Source of the DNA: Lateolabrax maculatus
Taxonomy: Eukaryota; Chordata; Actinopteri; Acropomatiformes; Lateolabracidae
Direction of reading: 5' to 3'
Assembly (NCBI GenBank): GCA_031216445.1
Contig: CM062204.1
Coordinates: forward strand, 17,272,001-17,336,000
DNA: 64,000 nucleotides
A program made the position numbers and the translations under genes. Of this stretch, positions 35,901 through 46,844 are shown in pieces; positions within the stretch are counted from its first letter, which is position 1; every line of letters begins with the position of its first letter. Under the pieces are notes generated by a model. The model had not been told where the DNA came from and did not search any database. It saw only the letters and a program-made list of their open reading frames with translations.

Positions 35901-38900
35901 ATTATACATTTAACATGCATCTGTTTTTAGTTAGTTCTTTTGTCCAATGTCATTGAAATTACCGGTACTCTAAAATATATGTTCAACCAAAGACTTCCTT
36001 TTTAATTGACCTGAGCTGTTTGCCCATTTGACCATCATAAATTACGTGAACCTTAACAGATCATGCATTCATGATGGTTTGTCCTGAACATATAAAACTC
36101 CAGGTGCAGAATGCATAAAAAACATGCTTAACCACAAAAAATATTGCAGTAGCTAGAAAAAGAGAGCTTTCAGACTAGTCTAGTTCCCTCAACGCTGTTG
36201 ATTCTAAATTTGACGTAGATTTGCTTCCACTTTCATGTTCCTTTTTTCTAGGAAAACCTCCATCAATCCAAGGGTGATCCCTGCACTCTCGGTTCCTACT
36301 TGAGCATGGTGGACCCGTGGTACAACTCTAACATCAAGAGTTTGGGCTGCATGATCCCCAAACTGGCTGAGATGGTACGCTACAATTCAAAACAAATCTA
36401 AAGGAAAATGCCTTTTTTTTCCCACAGCAGGCCTATGTTAGAATACAGTCTTTGTATATGTTTGAATGTCATCACATAACCGCATCCCATTTAGTCAACG
36501 TGGCAACTGTTCTTTGCATAAATTGAAACACAGGAAGTTGCATAACATCTTCTACTGTGAGGAAAATAAATATGTTGATTTCACTGTAACCACAGCCATA
36601 GCCAGCTGAACGCAGAGACATTTTGATAGCACGCTTACTCTGTGGGCCTTAAACAGGAAATAGAATCACCATAAAATTTGAAAATATATGCAAAGGAACA
36701 TCAAGAAAAATAAATGAAAGCTAAAAACATAACGAAATTCAAAATAAAAAGTTAAATGTGATAATATGTTAATAATATAACAGTCCAAGAAAAGATTTCT
36801 TGAGGTGACTTTCTTAATATAGGAAAGCGTTTGTTTCAAGAAAATGTTAAACCCTTCCATTCCTTCATTTCCTCTAAATACTCAGCTAGATTAAATGAGA
36901 TTTGCAAAGCTTTTATTTTCTCAAAATGTTTTTCTCTCATTCCTGCATTCCTCCTCTTTCTTCCAGAGCTTTTAAAATTACCCGGGAAAATAAATAAATA
37001 AATAAATAAATGTCTTTTTTGAAAAACCATCCACTTTGTCAGTTTAAACTTACATCAGAGTTACTAAAGTCACTTTGGGCTGTTTATTGAACAAAGGCAT
37101 ATTAACAACCATTACATTTCCTGACAAGCAGTTGACCTTTTAGTAACTCGTTATATTCACTTGACACGACTCAAGTGTGACCAAAATGAGTTAGTGGTTA
37201 CAACAGCATGCAGGCAGGCAGGTTCATTTCACACGACTTTTATCTTCTCTAGCAACAGGCAAACCCAGGGAGGTCAAAAGACCCCTTCGTGTCTGATGTC
37301 ATTTCCTACTACGTTCGCACTGGCCAACAACCTGTCTACTTCAACATCTACTTTGTTAAGGTAGTTTGATACATTTTATGGTAGATTTGTTGTTTTTTAG
37401 GCTTAAAAGCACAGTGTACTCTCCAATCTGAAGCATCTACTGAGCTTAACAACGTTATACCAATAGGTTCAAAAATATTCATATTTCACATTTTTCAAAT
37501 GTCTTTTTGTTTTAAAAGTTGTTTGTTTTCCATTAGATGACATTCACCAGCATGAAAAAGGATCCTGTGGAAGATGTGTTTCTTACTCATCTAGAAATGG
37601 AGTTTCCTGAGTTCAGACAGATCTCAGCGTCAATTAGAGGTGAATTGAGTACACGTGTCCATTATTTTTCCAATGTTTTCTTTGATATTTGTGTTCGTAT
37701 GTGCTTTGCATGTGTGTGTGCACACCTGCCTTCCTGTATCTGTACACAACCAAGTTTAACAACAAGCCTGTCTCTCATACAGAGAAACCAAGGAAGAGCT
37801 CAGGGGAGGTATGCGGAGCTGTTGTCTCGATGAATTACAGAAAGGTAAGTTGCTTTTTTTAAGTCCATTGTTTCCTTATTAGATTCCTGCCATGGATATC
37901 GCTGTTGTCAAATACCTTATGCCTTACTGAGAGAATTTCTCAGGAATTTACATTTTGGATTGTATTGTTTGTGTGCAGGATGCCTTTGTTTGAGTGCATA
38001 ACCTCTGACACTTGCATGCTTTGTTTGTGTGTGTATTTCTATGTGTGTGTGTGGGCGCGTGTCCAGGTGACATTAAGCGGCCGAGACATTGACAAAGGAG
38101 TCTCAGTCAGGATGTCAGGCGCTCAGATCAGTGCAATTCCCTCCAATGAAGCAGAAGGTTCTGTATTATAATTATTATTATTAACAGTCATCAGTATTTC
38201 ATATTTACAGTACAAAATTCCAAGAACCACTGTATTTTATGATTGTGTCTTAGTCTTATGTTTTGTTTTTTTTTATCTTCGTCTCAGATCTAAACTGTTT
38301 GACTCTGACATTGAATGAATTTCCAACAAAAACTAAAAACAACATTGTGGTGAGTCTTGGCAATACCTCTAAAATTGCTGAGTGCTAAAATAACAAATCA
38401 CTCACAAAGACACCTTTACACCTTTTATCCTTTTATTTTAAAATTCTCAGGAGTCAAAGATTCGGACCAGCAACATTAAGATTCGCACTTTGGAGAGTCG
38501 ATCTTTCACTGTTACACTGGACAGAGATTGTCGCAGGACATACAAAGATGTGCAGAGGTAAGAGAGTCTAGCCTCAGGTGAACTACAAGTAACTTTTCTA
38601 AATAAAGGCTGGTGTTTCTTTGGTTCGAACAATTCTCAGTAATAGCCACCATTGCTATCAAGGCACTAGCAGATCAAAGAGATCTCCAATTAATTCAGGC
38701 CTCTTTTGGACACAAGGGTGCTAGCAATGGTGGGATTCAAGGTGGAACCCTACAGTTTGTATTTGAAATTGCTCTGTTAGGGTCTAGTTTGTGCCACAGC
38801 TTGATTTGCATCAGTTTCTCAATTGGATGTTTTCTTTGTAACAAGAGAAGTCTGCAAATTTAGAAAAAATACTAATACAAATCTGAAAATTGCTCCTTTT

Positions 38901-39119
38901 AACATTCTAGTTTTTGTGCAACCTAAAGTGATGGCTCTATTCTGAACATCTCTGTGTTGCAGCGTCGAAATCTCCCCGTGTCTTGATCCCGGATACTGCG
39001 TCCAGAAAACCATGAGGTCCAAATTCATGTTGGGAGAGGACAAAGATGCTGGACTGAGCAAATACATGAGCAAAGGACTTCCTCTACCAATCAACACATT
39101 TGCTGGCATCATCACCTGA
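28596..39119 (+). CDS. pik3r6: Phosphoinositide 3-kinase regulatory subunit 6 (p84/p87)
   Basis: p84/p87 is the alternative adaptor of p110-gamma and makes the kinase Ras-dependent. Coding exons: 28596-28608 (exon from 28524), 28859-28960, 29517-29608, 29914-29982, 30236-30368, 30567-30636, 30780-30978, 32077-32224, 32961-33047, 34328-34571, 34806-35093, 35612-35711, 36252-36374, 37253-37360, 37537-37639, 37793-37854, 38067-38157, 38288-38349, 38451-38557, 38963-39119. They sum to 2358 nt: 785 residues plus stop (human about 754). Diagnostic residues are LYRSIQAVL, MLRWTLHKKV, IIPLLHTLMYAII, YCTV, LYQRMV-like MYQRMVTAEQ, FHLWTEDLDIWRELAKW, DSGIERDLPP (353-362), GDDRVLGRLAKAYYFFR, MVDPWYNSN (534-541), VISYYVRTGQQPVYF and C-terminal INTFAGIIT. 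I chose 28596 because MEPTG aligns with the human start; an in-frame ATG at 28551 would add 15 residues. A Gly/Arg-rich linker (GLGGGGNEGRGGRRG) lies in the 288-nt exon. Identity is very sure. Confidence 0.96.
28763..28826. repeat. Tandem repeat of a 14-bp unit next to a pik3r6 acceptor
   Basis: Units of the form tttttcacagctgg occur three times in tandem (one with ccgg at the end) after a diverged first unit (tttttcacggctgg). The array ends about 32 nt upstream of the pik3r6 exon starting at 28859. Each full unit carries a CAGCTG E-box. It occupies the branch-point neighbourhood of this intron. Confidence 0.85.
29656..29900 (+). repeat. Possible dispersed repeat in pik3r6 intron
   Basis: The opening ggaatacttcaccaaaaaca followed by 'cagacttgaaactcttgttcaatg' and 'attactcaccat' type strings resembles a repeat I have seen scattered in percomorph genomes. 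There are no clear terminal repeats. Assigned from memory only. Confidence 0.35.
31803..31848. repeat. (AT)n microsatellite
   Basis: Pure AT dinucleotide repeat of 46 bp followed by a poly-T run, in the pik3r6 intron upstream of the exon at 32077. Confidence 0.95.
32923..32952 (+). repeat. (TG)15 tract adjoining a pik3r6 splice acceptor
   Basis: Fifteen TG units end 8 nt before the exon that starts at 32961 (acceptor tattacag). The usual pyrimidine tract is displaced upstream of the TG run (ttctcttcctatctctcttcc, 32900-32922). The exon is 87 nt and both boundaries have the same phase, so skipping it would delete 29 residues in frame. Confidence 0.9.
36989..37010. repeat. (AAAT)n microsatellite
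   Basis: About five tandem aaat units in the pik3r6 intron upstream of the exon at 37253. Confidence 0.8.
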
Positions 39120-40880
39120 TGAAATAATGGAGTAACCCTGCAGAAAAACTTGAGAATTAGGATCATCCACGCTCTGGCTTCTGAGAAAACCGAAGACACA
39201 TAAAGAGACAAAAGGAATCACCTTTGAGTCATTCTGAGCTGCTCCTTGAACCAAAAGGTTTCGGTTCTGTCAGTCAGAACTGACTGGCATGTGTGGAAAA
39301 AGACTATAGATCAAAGACAACTTGAGGCCAAATGCTACACATACAGTACTAGTGTCACTTCTTGTGGTCGATGGACTAACCCCTCTGCTTCTTTTACAGT
39401 AACAGGGAAAAAACTGTATTATACTGCAGGGTATAATTAAACTAACAGTGTTTCACTCTTCATGAGTAAACTACTGTGCATACTTTAAGACAGTCAGTAA
39501 TTATACAGAGTTGGATTAATGGCAAATAACAATATTGCATGTGACACTGAAGAGACTGGCAGGGTTAAACAAAGGTATTTACCTGTATACATTAAAGGTT
39601 TCAGGACTACTGACAATTGGATCATTAATCATGTGACATTATCATAAAAACTCTGCAGGGAATCTGGAAAATCTGATTTGAAGGGTTGAATGCAACAGTT
39701 ATTCTACTTCATAGACACACTACCGTTTACTGTCTCCTTGACACACACACACACACAATGACTGTAAGCATAAAAAAACACAGACATACAGACTCACCTT
39801 GCCTGTCAGCTATTGAAACATACATATTGTTGTAGTTATTCCAGTACTTGTTGCATAATGTAAGCTGTTATGAAGGTGAAAACGATTGACATTGGTTTTA
39901 GTGTTTGGGAAGTTTCTAGAAGCACACTATGTTCAGTGTAGTAGCTGGAGCCACGTGCAATGTCAGGAATTACTACAGAACAGAAGCAACATTTGTGTTT
40001 TACTGTATCAGACAGATACGTGGATCATGCACAGACCGAGCTACATGAAGTAGCTGTTAGACACCAGACTGCTGACTTTGTCCATAGAGCCACTGTCTAC
40101 CAACCAGAAGACTCTCTGCTGCATGCTTGTTAACAAGATTAAGAACTTCTTGAACTAAACTTTGGGACACTCAAAAGTAAACCTTCCCAAGTAAATGTCT
40201 CAAATGCATCACCAATGTATTAAGATGTGAAAATCATCTCAGACCCCCATGCACTCACTGTGGTGTGTTAGATACATATAGATGCATACATTTGCTAAAA
40301 CTGCATGTATTTGCACAAAAACCTCAATGCTACCATTTCCTTGTGGGAGTGGAACAACAGTGTAGCGTCTGTGTGTAACTCATGCAATATGACTTATGAC
40401 GACATGTGCAATCATGTCATTATTTGTCATAAGTATATGATAACTTTGAAGTTATCGAGGGCGGTTGAAGACATAACAGAACTATTAGTTCAGTTGTTGT
40501 TCATGAAAACGACAAATGCATTGGTTTTTTTGTTTTTTTTAAATCTATGCTTCTCAACCACAGAGTCATTAGATTACACACCCAAGAATAGCTCAAGCCT
40601 ATTTCTGATGCATTCCCAAAGGTATGATCTCAGGCAGAAAAGGTCAAAGGCCTCAAGAACTGGAAGCGGTGTGTCACTGGGTGCACAACAGTTGCGTCGT
40701 GTGAGCCTGCGTGTCTGCTGAAATCATGAGTTCGAAATTCATGATACATTTTGCACATTCTTCTCATCTTTCATATATAAAGAGGATGCCATTAAAATCA
40801 AAATGTAAATAAACGACGTTGTTTTGTAAATCAGTGTTCCATGCGTTTCATAATAAATGGGGTAAACATCTGCTTCCATC
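39120..40880 (+). other. pik3r6 3' UTR and spacer
   Basis: After the pik3r6 stop there is no recognised coding sequence. ATTAAA occurs near 39435 and 39591, and AATAAA at 40808-40813 and 40852-40857. Any of these could end the transcript. A 138-codon open frame at 40305-40721 has no recognised homology and lies in probable 3' UTR. Confidence 0.5.
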
Positions 40881-40889
40881 TCATCACTT

Positions 40890-41221
40890 GCTTTTTTGGG
40901 TAGTTTCGCCCCCCTGACGCTCCCCCGTTTCCCGTAGGCGCGTCCAGGGGGCCAGCAGCAGGTGGCGCTGTCGAGCTGCCGTCCGACCGGCCCGGGCTCC
41001 TGCTGCAGACGCGCCGGCTCCTGCTCCGCGGCGGCGGCGGGGACCGCCGGAGCGTCTCGCCCTCTCCTCCTCCACAGGTTGGATCCTGGCGATGACTCAA
41101 TGTAATACAGCAGCGGCGGACTCAGACTGCTAGACCCCCCCCCCCCCCCCCCACTGTAGTTTTTTTCCCAGCCGCTGCAACTGCAAGAGAAGAGAAGAGA
41201 AGAAGAGCAGCTGCAGGACCG
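40890..41221 (+). promoter_or_regulatory. CpG-rich promoter and 5' UTR of the bmerb1-like gene
   Basis: GC content and CpG density jump between about 40905 and 41060 (CGCGCCGG, CCGCGGCGGCGGCGG), then comes a run of 18 C at 41135-41152, and the first coding ATG follows at 41222. A small upstream ORF (ATG 41092 to TAG ending 41133, 13 residues) would be in the leader if transcription starts upstream of it. No TATA box is evident. Confidence 0.6.
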
Positions 41222-41705
41222 ATGGAGAAGAGGCAAGCATCCCCTCATCAGTACGGCTCACTGGAGCGCACCGAGTGGAGCAGAGGCACCAGCAAGCAAG
41301 GTTACAACTACTGCAGTGTGCTTACGTGTCGATCTAGTGACTGCGTTTAAAGTCTCCTCTCTGTGTACATACGCTGCGTCTTATACAGTATTGCTCACTG
41401 TGCCTGATGTTCCTCTTGCCATAACGTTGCTGCAGGGAGTTTCAGTCTTTGGTATGAGTGAGTAGTGAATTTACAGAGACCTAAATCTGTTTCTGCACTG
41501 TTTATTTTATAATGTGATTTATGGCATCGCCGCAGTATTCCTGGAAGGCTCCATAGGTTTGTGTCACAGTTTGTATGACGGGATTAGTACAGCTTTTCAT
41601 CTTTTACTTGCTGGGTCATTTTTTTCTAGGTGATAGAACCGATCAATAGTTGCATGAACAGCCAGCATCTCTGAAAATGTCAAGAATCCACAGGTGTCTG
41701 CTCTT

Positions 41706-41768
<63 letters not shown>

Positions 41769-44700
41769 GTAAGAGAAAAGTGGGGGCCCATTACTCAATG
41801 ACGTGCACCTCCACTGATGAATGATGACTCATGTGGGACTTGAGGGGACTTTGGGTGCATCTCAGCTTCAGCATTTGATAGACTATTAGGTCAGAAGTCA
41901 CTGAAACTCTGGATTGCATAGTGCTCCTCAGTAATAATGTTCCTTGACAAAGCCTGAAAAAAAAAAAATATATATATATATATGTTATTATTGATAAAGC
42001 TTAATTTTCTCGATGAATCGTTTGGTCTATAAAGTTTCTGAGAATAGAGAACAAAAATGTCTAGCACAATTTCCTTAAACCCCAGGTGATGTCTTCAGAT
42101 GTCCTTTTTTGTCCGACCAACAGTCCAAAACCCAAAGAAATTAAATTCAAAAAGATCTAAACCACTCAAAAACAGCATATCCTCACATTAGAGAAGCTGG
42201 ATGTTTGACATTCCTACACAAACAATGAGTGAAATTATGGATCAATTATCAAAATATTTGTTGATTCATTTTCATTTAAGTTCTATTCCTACTGATTTCC
42301 CATTGATTTCCTCCATCATAGTTGTGTGAATTATGCTTATAACAGCATCACCTTGTGATGATTTTTCAGTTGTACCATCTGTGAAGTGTACTGATCAGTC
42401 AGGTGGGGAGTTTGTGCAGAATATTTTTTAAGCCCCCACCTCCCCCACCTCTTGTCCTCTCCTTCTCCTCTTCCCCTCCTCCCCCGTTCCTCCACTTCTG
42501 CCTCTCAGTGTCTAATCTGGCTGAGCTGTCTGTCAGTATGCTGTTCTACCTCATTAGGTGTAAAGCACACTGTGGCAGAGTAAAAGAGAGGGATGGAGTC
42601 GGAGCAAAGACTGAAAGTAAACTGAGCTCGCGATGTAATTCGCATCTCAAAGGGTTTGGATAAAGAGAGGGGCAGGGCTGGGGGAGGGGTGGGGTGAAGT
42701 GAGGGGGGGGGGGGGATGAGAAACGCTAACAGTGTGAGACTGAGAAGGGGGAGAAAGTGTAAAGGAGGGAACATTTCAGAGCGGTCTAGTGATGAGTCAT
42801 AACTGCTCGGTGGCAGAATAACCTGCCCTACAGAGTCTCTGCAGCAGAACATGTTGTCTCTAACAACGTAAGAATATAAACGACACTCATGACATCATGT
42901 TGCACATTTTCTGTGTAACAGCACGCCTGAACCCAGCTCACAGTCCAGTGTTTCATTCAGCTGCGTGGGAATCTCCAGTCACAGTCACCGAAGCTCGCCT
43001 GAGTTTTTGGCAGGGTTACACACAGGCGATGCTAACTATAACCAAAGACAACTTCTTGTAAATCTGCTTGTGAAATGTGCACACTCTTCTGCATTGGCTT
43101 ACCACAGCCTCATAGAGGTTTTCTTTTAATATTCGCATGAATTCTAAGATAGTTATTTGGTTTTGGACATGTATTATGGCAAGAATGCGTTCCTCTACCA
43201 TGACAGCGAAAAAGCCTCCGTGACAATGTCGTGAGTCGGGTCTCACTGACTTGTCGCAGCAGAGAAGCACAGGTGGAACTAACAGCATTTAACAGGCTCC
43301 CTTCCAGCAATTAATTAATAGTTGTTCGTTTCACCCGCGCCTGACAAGTGCGAATGTGCGCTGTGAAAAAGGTGTGTGTCAAGTTTGTTCATTTCAACTC
43401 ACTTTTGGAACTTTGAGGAAACCTGCAAGAGCACTAAACTAGATTTTGAAAGTACCCAAACCTTAAAAATCCCTCCCCTCCCTTCAGGCCTACCTGCAAA
43501 GGCACTCCTCCAAAACACATGAGCACGCACTGCCTGACTCCTGCTGGAGTCCACGAGAGAGCAAAGACATGTATCGCAACGATGTACGTATACAACTATC
43601 CTCTGCGCTCCTCTCTCCAACGCTCTCTCACGTAGACATATATACATAAAATATGTATGGATGTATATACAGTATGTCTTAACAACTAGCGGCGAAAAAA
43701 CGTTAGATATCAGAGAGACTCAGTGAGTGCTGTTTCCACCTGCCTCTGGCCTTTTTGATCATTGTTGATCTTCTCATCTAACTCGGCCATAAAGTATGTC
43801 AGACTACTCCTTTAAAATTAGAAAGAAGGCAGAAAAACTGCTTATTTATGACACAGATGCTTTTTATATTATAAAAAATGCAACCATAGACATTGTTGAT
43901 ATTTTTCTCATAGAAATTCTGAATAAAATTTTCAACAATATTTTAAGTTAGCATCCATACAAATCAGCCAATAATTATGTAATTCATTTGAATTAACTTA
44001 ATAAGTTCATGTATATCTTTTTAGACTTTTAATCTCATTAACAGTTTAATACTTGCTACAACGACTCAGTGCTTTCTCCCCACTACACTGACTTCAGCCA
44101 TATTTTTCATAGTAGCAGAGTACCGAGTGTCTGTCTGTACTTCAGGATCCTTTTTTGTCTGTCACACAAAGAAAACTGCAAACAAGTCTGCCTCCAAACA
44201 AAGCTGTAATGCCAGCAGGGATGTGAGTCCATCTAAACCGGCAATTATCACCAAGCATGCTTAATGCTTCCCATGGTGCTTTTACTACTACCCTCAAGTC
44301 ATATAATCCCAGTATGAATTATTATGATACACTTCTCTTCTTGTCTGCCTTTTTTCGTGCTAGTGCAGAAGCATGTCTTTACAGCATGTTGAACCCAGCC
44401 AGCTCCTACCTTCCCAAAGGCTAAATGTGACTAGAATAGAGATTTTACATACAAGAGCTCTACTAAGTAATGGTGTGTGTATATCAAAAGGATTTGAGGG
44501 CCCCGAGGAGGAGGCAGGGATGGTCTGTCAGTGGTGGTGTTGGTATCTCCCTGGTTATGTCCGTCTCAGCCCCCACGTTGTGCAGCTCTCTGCGGGGGAA
44601 GTGACAGTTATCCAGGACTGCTACAGTGCTGATTTCCTTCCATCGCGGCCATCACTACGGGTCTTTGACCATCTACCTTCAAGGTCGGCCAGACTTGGAG

Positions 44701-46095
44701 CTCAGGGTAATTTCAATCTTGACGTCGCAGTTCAATGTTTGACGTGCTGGTGAATTTGAATCTGGCGCTGCAGCTGCTGCTGCTCACACACACGCCTGTA
44801 TCCACAGTGCATAGTAGCTACACTGTCAGCACCCATATTGTTCTAACAATTTTATATTAGCTTGCTTTATTTTAGATTGCTGGTTGAATTTTCATTGTGA
44901 AATGTCTGTCTTATCTGAAAGGATACAGTTAAAAGAAGAAACATAGGGAGTGGTGTGTGAAGTGAGACAGATTTAAACACTGCATTGTGTTTAAAATGAC
45001 TGTTCCCCAAGCCACCAAGGCATCTTCTGTGCAGTATATGATTATTTAATTGCTTGAAAGCAGATCTGTTGTGTGTGAGAGAGAAATATTTCTACAGGGA
45101 TTACTTACTACCATCTCAATGTTTTGTTGAAATAATCATTAACAATTGTATTGTTAAACATGCAGTGAGCTGAAATTGTTTGATGGAAAGTACTTTAAAT
45201 TACTGACTGCCTTTTGATTACCCCTGAGACAAGTATTAGCTGCAGTAAAAAAAAAAAAGAAGAATGTCACACATCGATGCGCCTGCCAACCACATACTGT
45301 GCATGTTATAAATATGCACAGCCACAGAAGTAATAATTAGTGAGAGTTACAAAAGCCTTTAACTGTCCCATGTCATGGTTCCCTGGTGTGAAACAGTATA
45401 GATTTCACTCTGTGTTTCAGATTTACATTTGACTCTTGACCTTTGAAAGAACAGCACTTTCGAAAAGTTTTTTTTTTTTTTTTGCTCCTTTGGAACATTC
45501 AGTTTTCAAAAGTTAATTTAATTTAACTTCATTTGTACCATGATCAGACTACAACCTGCAAAGTTGAATATAGAATAGCCTATAAAAGTAATCAGAGACA
45601 TTTTCCTCCAATATCCTGATTACATTGATTACTTGCAAAACTGTGTCTTTGGAGTAGGGCGGCAGCTAATGATTACTTTTTCAATGAATCAATTAATTGT
45701 CAGAAAATATTGAAAGATGTCAATCATGGTTTCCCAGAACCCAAGGTGATTTCTTCAAATGTTTTGTTTTGTCAAACCAACGGACCAAATCCCAAAGAGA
45801 TTCAGTTCACAACATTTTAAACTTTTAGAATTTCGCCAATCATTATAGCTTCGGTTTGTAGAGGTTTATAGGTCAGATTCTGTGTTTACTGTGTGGTGAT
45901 TAGACCAGCGGATTATGTTTTGCCGAAAGATTGACATTGAATGACTGAATGACAGAATTATCGCTCTACTGCAGAACAAGGCAGGGTTGGCAGGACTGCA
46001 GTGTGTGTTTGTCAGCCATACTGGGGGATTCTTATTTCCTGGTCTGACCCACCAACCTGGGTTTATGCAATTTATCAGTGTGTGTGTGTGTGTGT

Positions 46096-46145
<50 letters not shown>

Positions 46146-46800
46146 CTGAACAGCTGATCCTGAAGCTTTGCCCCGACACACTGGCACTTCAGGACAGACA
46201 CTAAACAATCTGGCCCATCCAAATCATCTCAAAATAAAATTATTTCAAATATTGGAACGAAACCATCAAACCCTAAACAGACCTTATTACAGACACTACA
46301 TGGTGGCTGAATACCTGACCACAGTGACCAATAAAGATAAAGAAAACGTTGACAATGTACAGACTGAATGGACACAGCCTGGACAGAAACAGGCCATCAC
46401 AGGCAGACCTGGCTGAGAGAGACTTCCTAAAAAAAAAGTTTATCCATCTCCCTGGTGCTCAGAAACTACTGTATCTATGTGGGGAAAGAAGTAAGTGTGC
46501 AGTATTAACTGCAAAAAATATCAGCTGTTGTCATACACTGAGAGAAACAAGCTCTGCATAAATGTTTGAATCTTTTACATCTGTAAACAAATGTTTAAAT
46601 TAACTATTAATGCCTTTTACTACATTGTATTTTACATAATTGTTGATATTTGCATGTTATTGTATATTTATTACTAATCATTGACCAACGCTAATCATTT
46701 TCTCTACAGCTTTGGCAATATAGATTTCTGATCCTTTGAGCCAATACAGCTAATTTGAACTGAATTGAAAGAGAGATAGAGAGAGAGGGAGAGAGAAAGA

Positions 46801-46844
<44 letters not shown>

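Noticed and set aside
40305..40721. 138-codon frame after pik3r6
   Set aside because: It lies in probable 3' UTR, has no recognised homology and no splice or promoter context.
40739..41248. 169-codon minus-strand frame across the bmerb1-like promoter
   Set aside because: CpG-rich DNA lacks stop codons, so long frames are expected. The peptide is low-complexity and covers the poly-C tract and the real ATG on the other strand.
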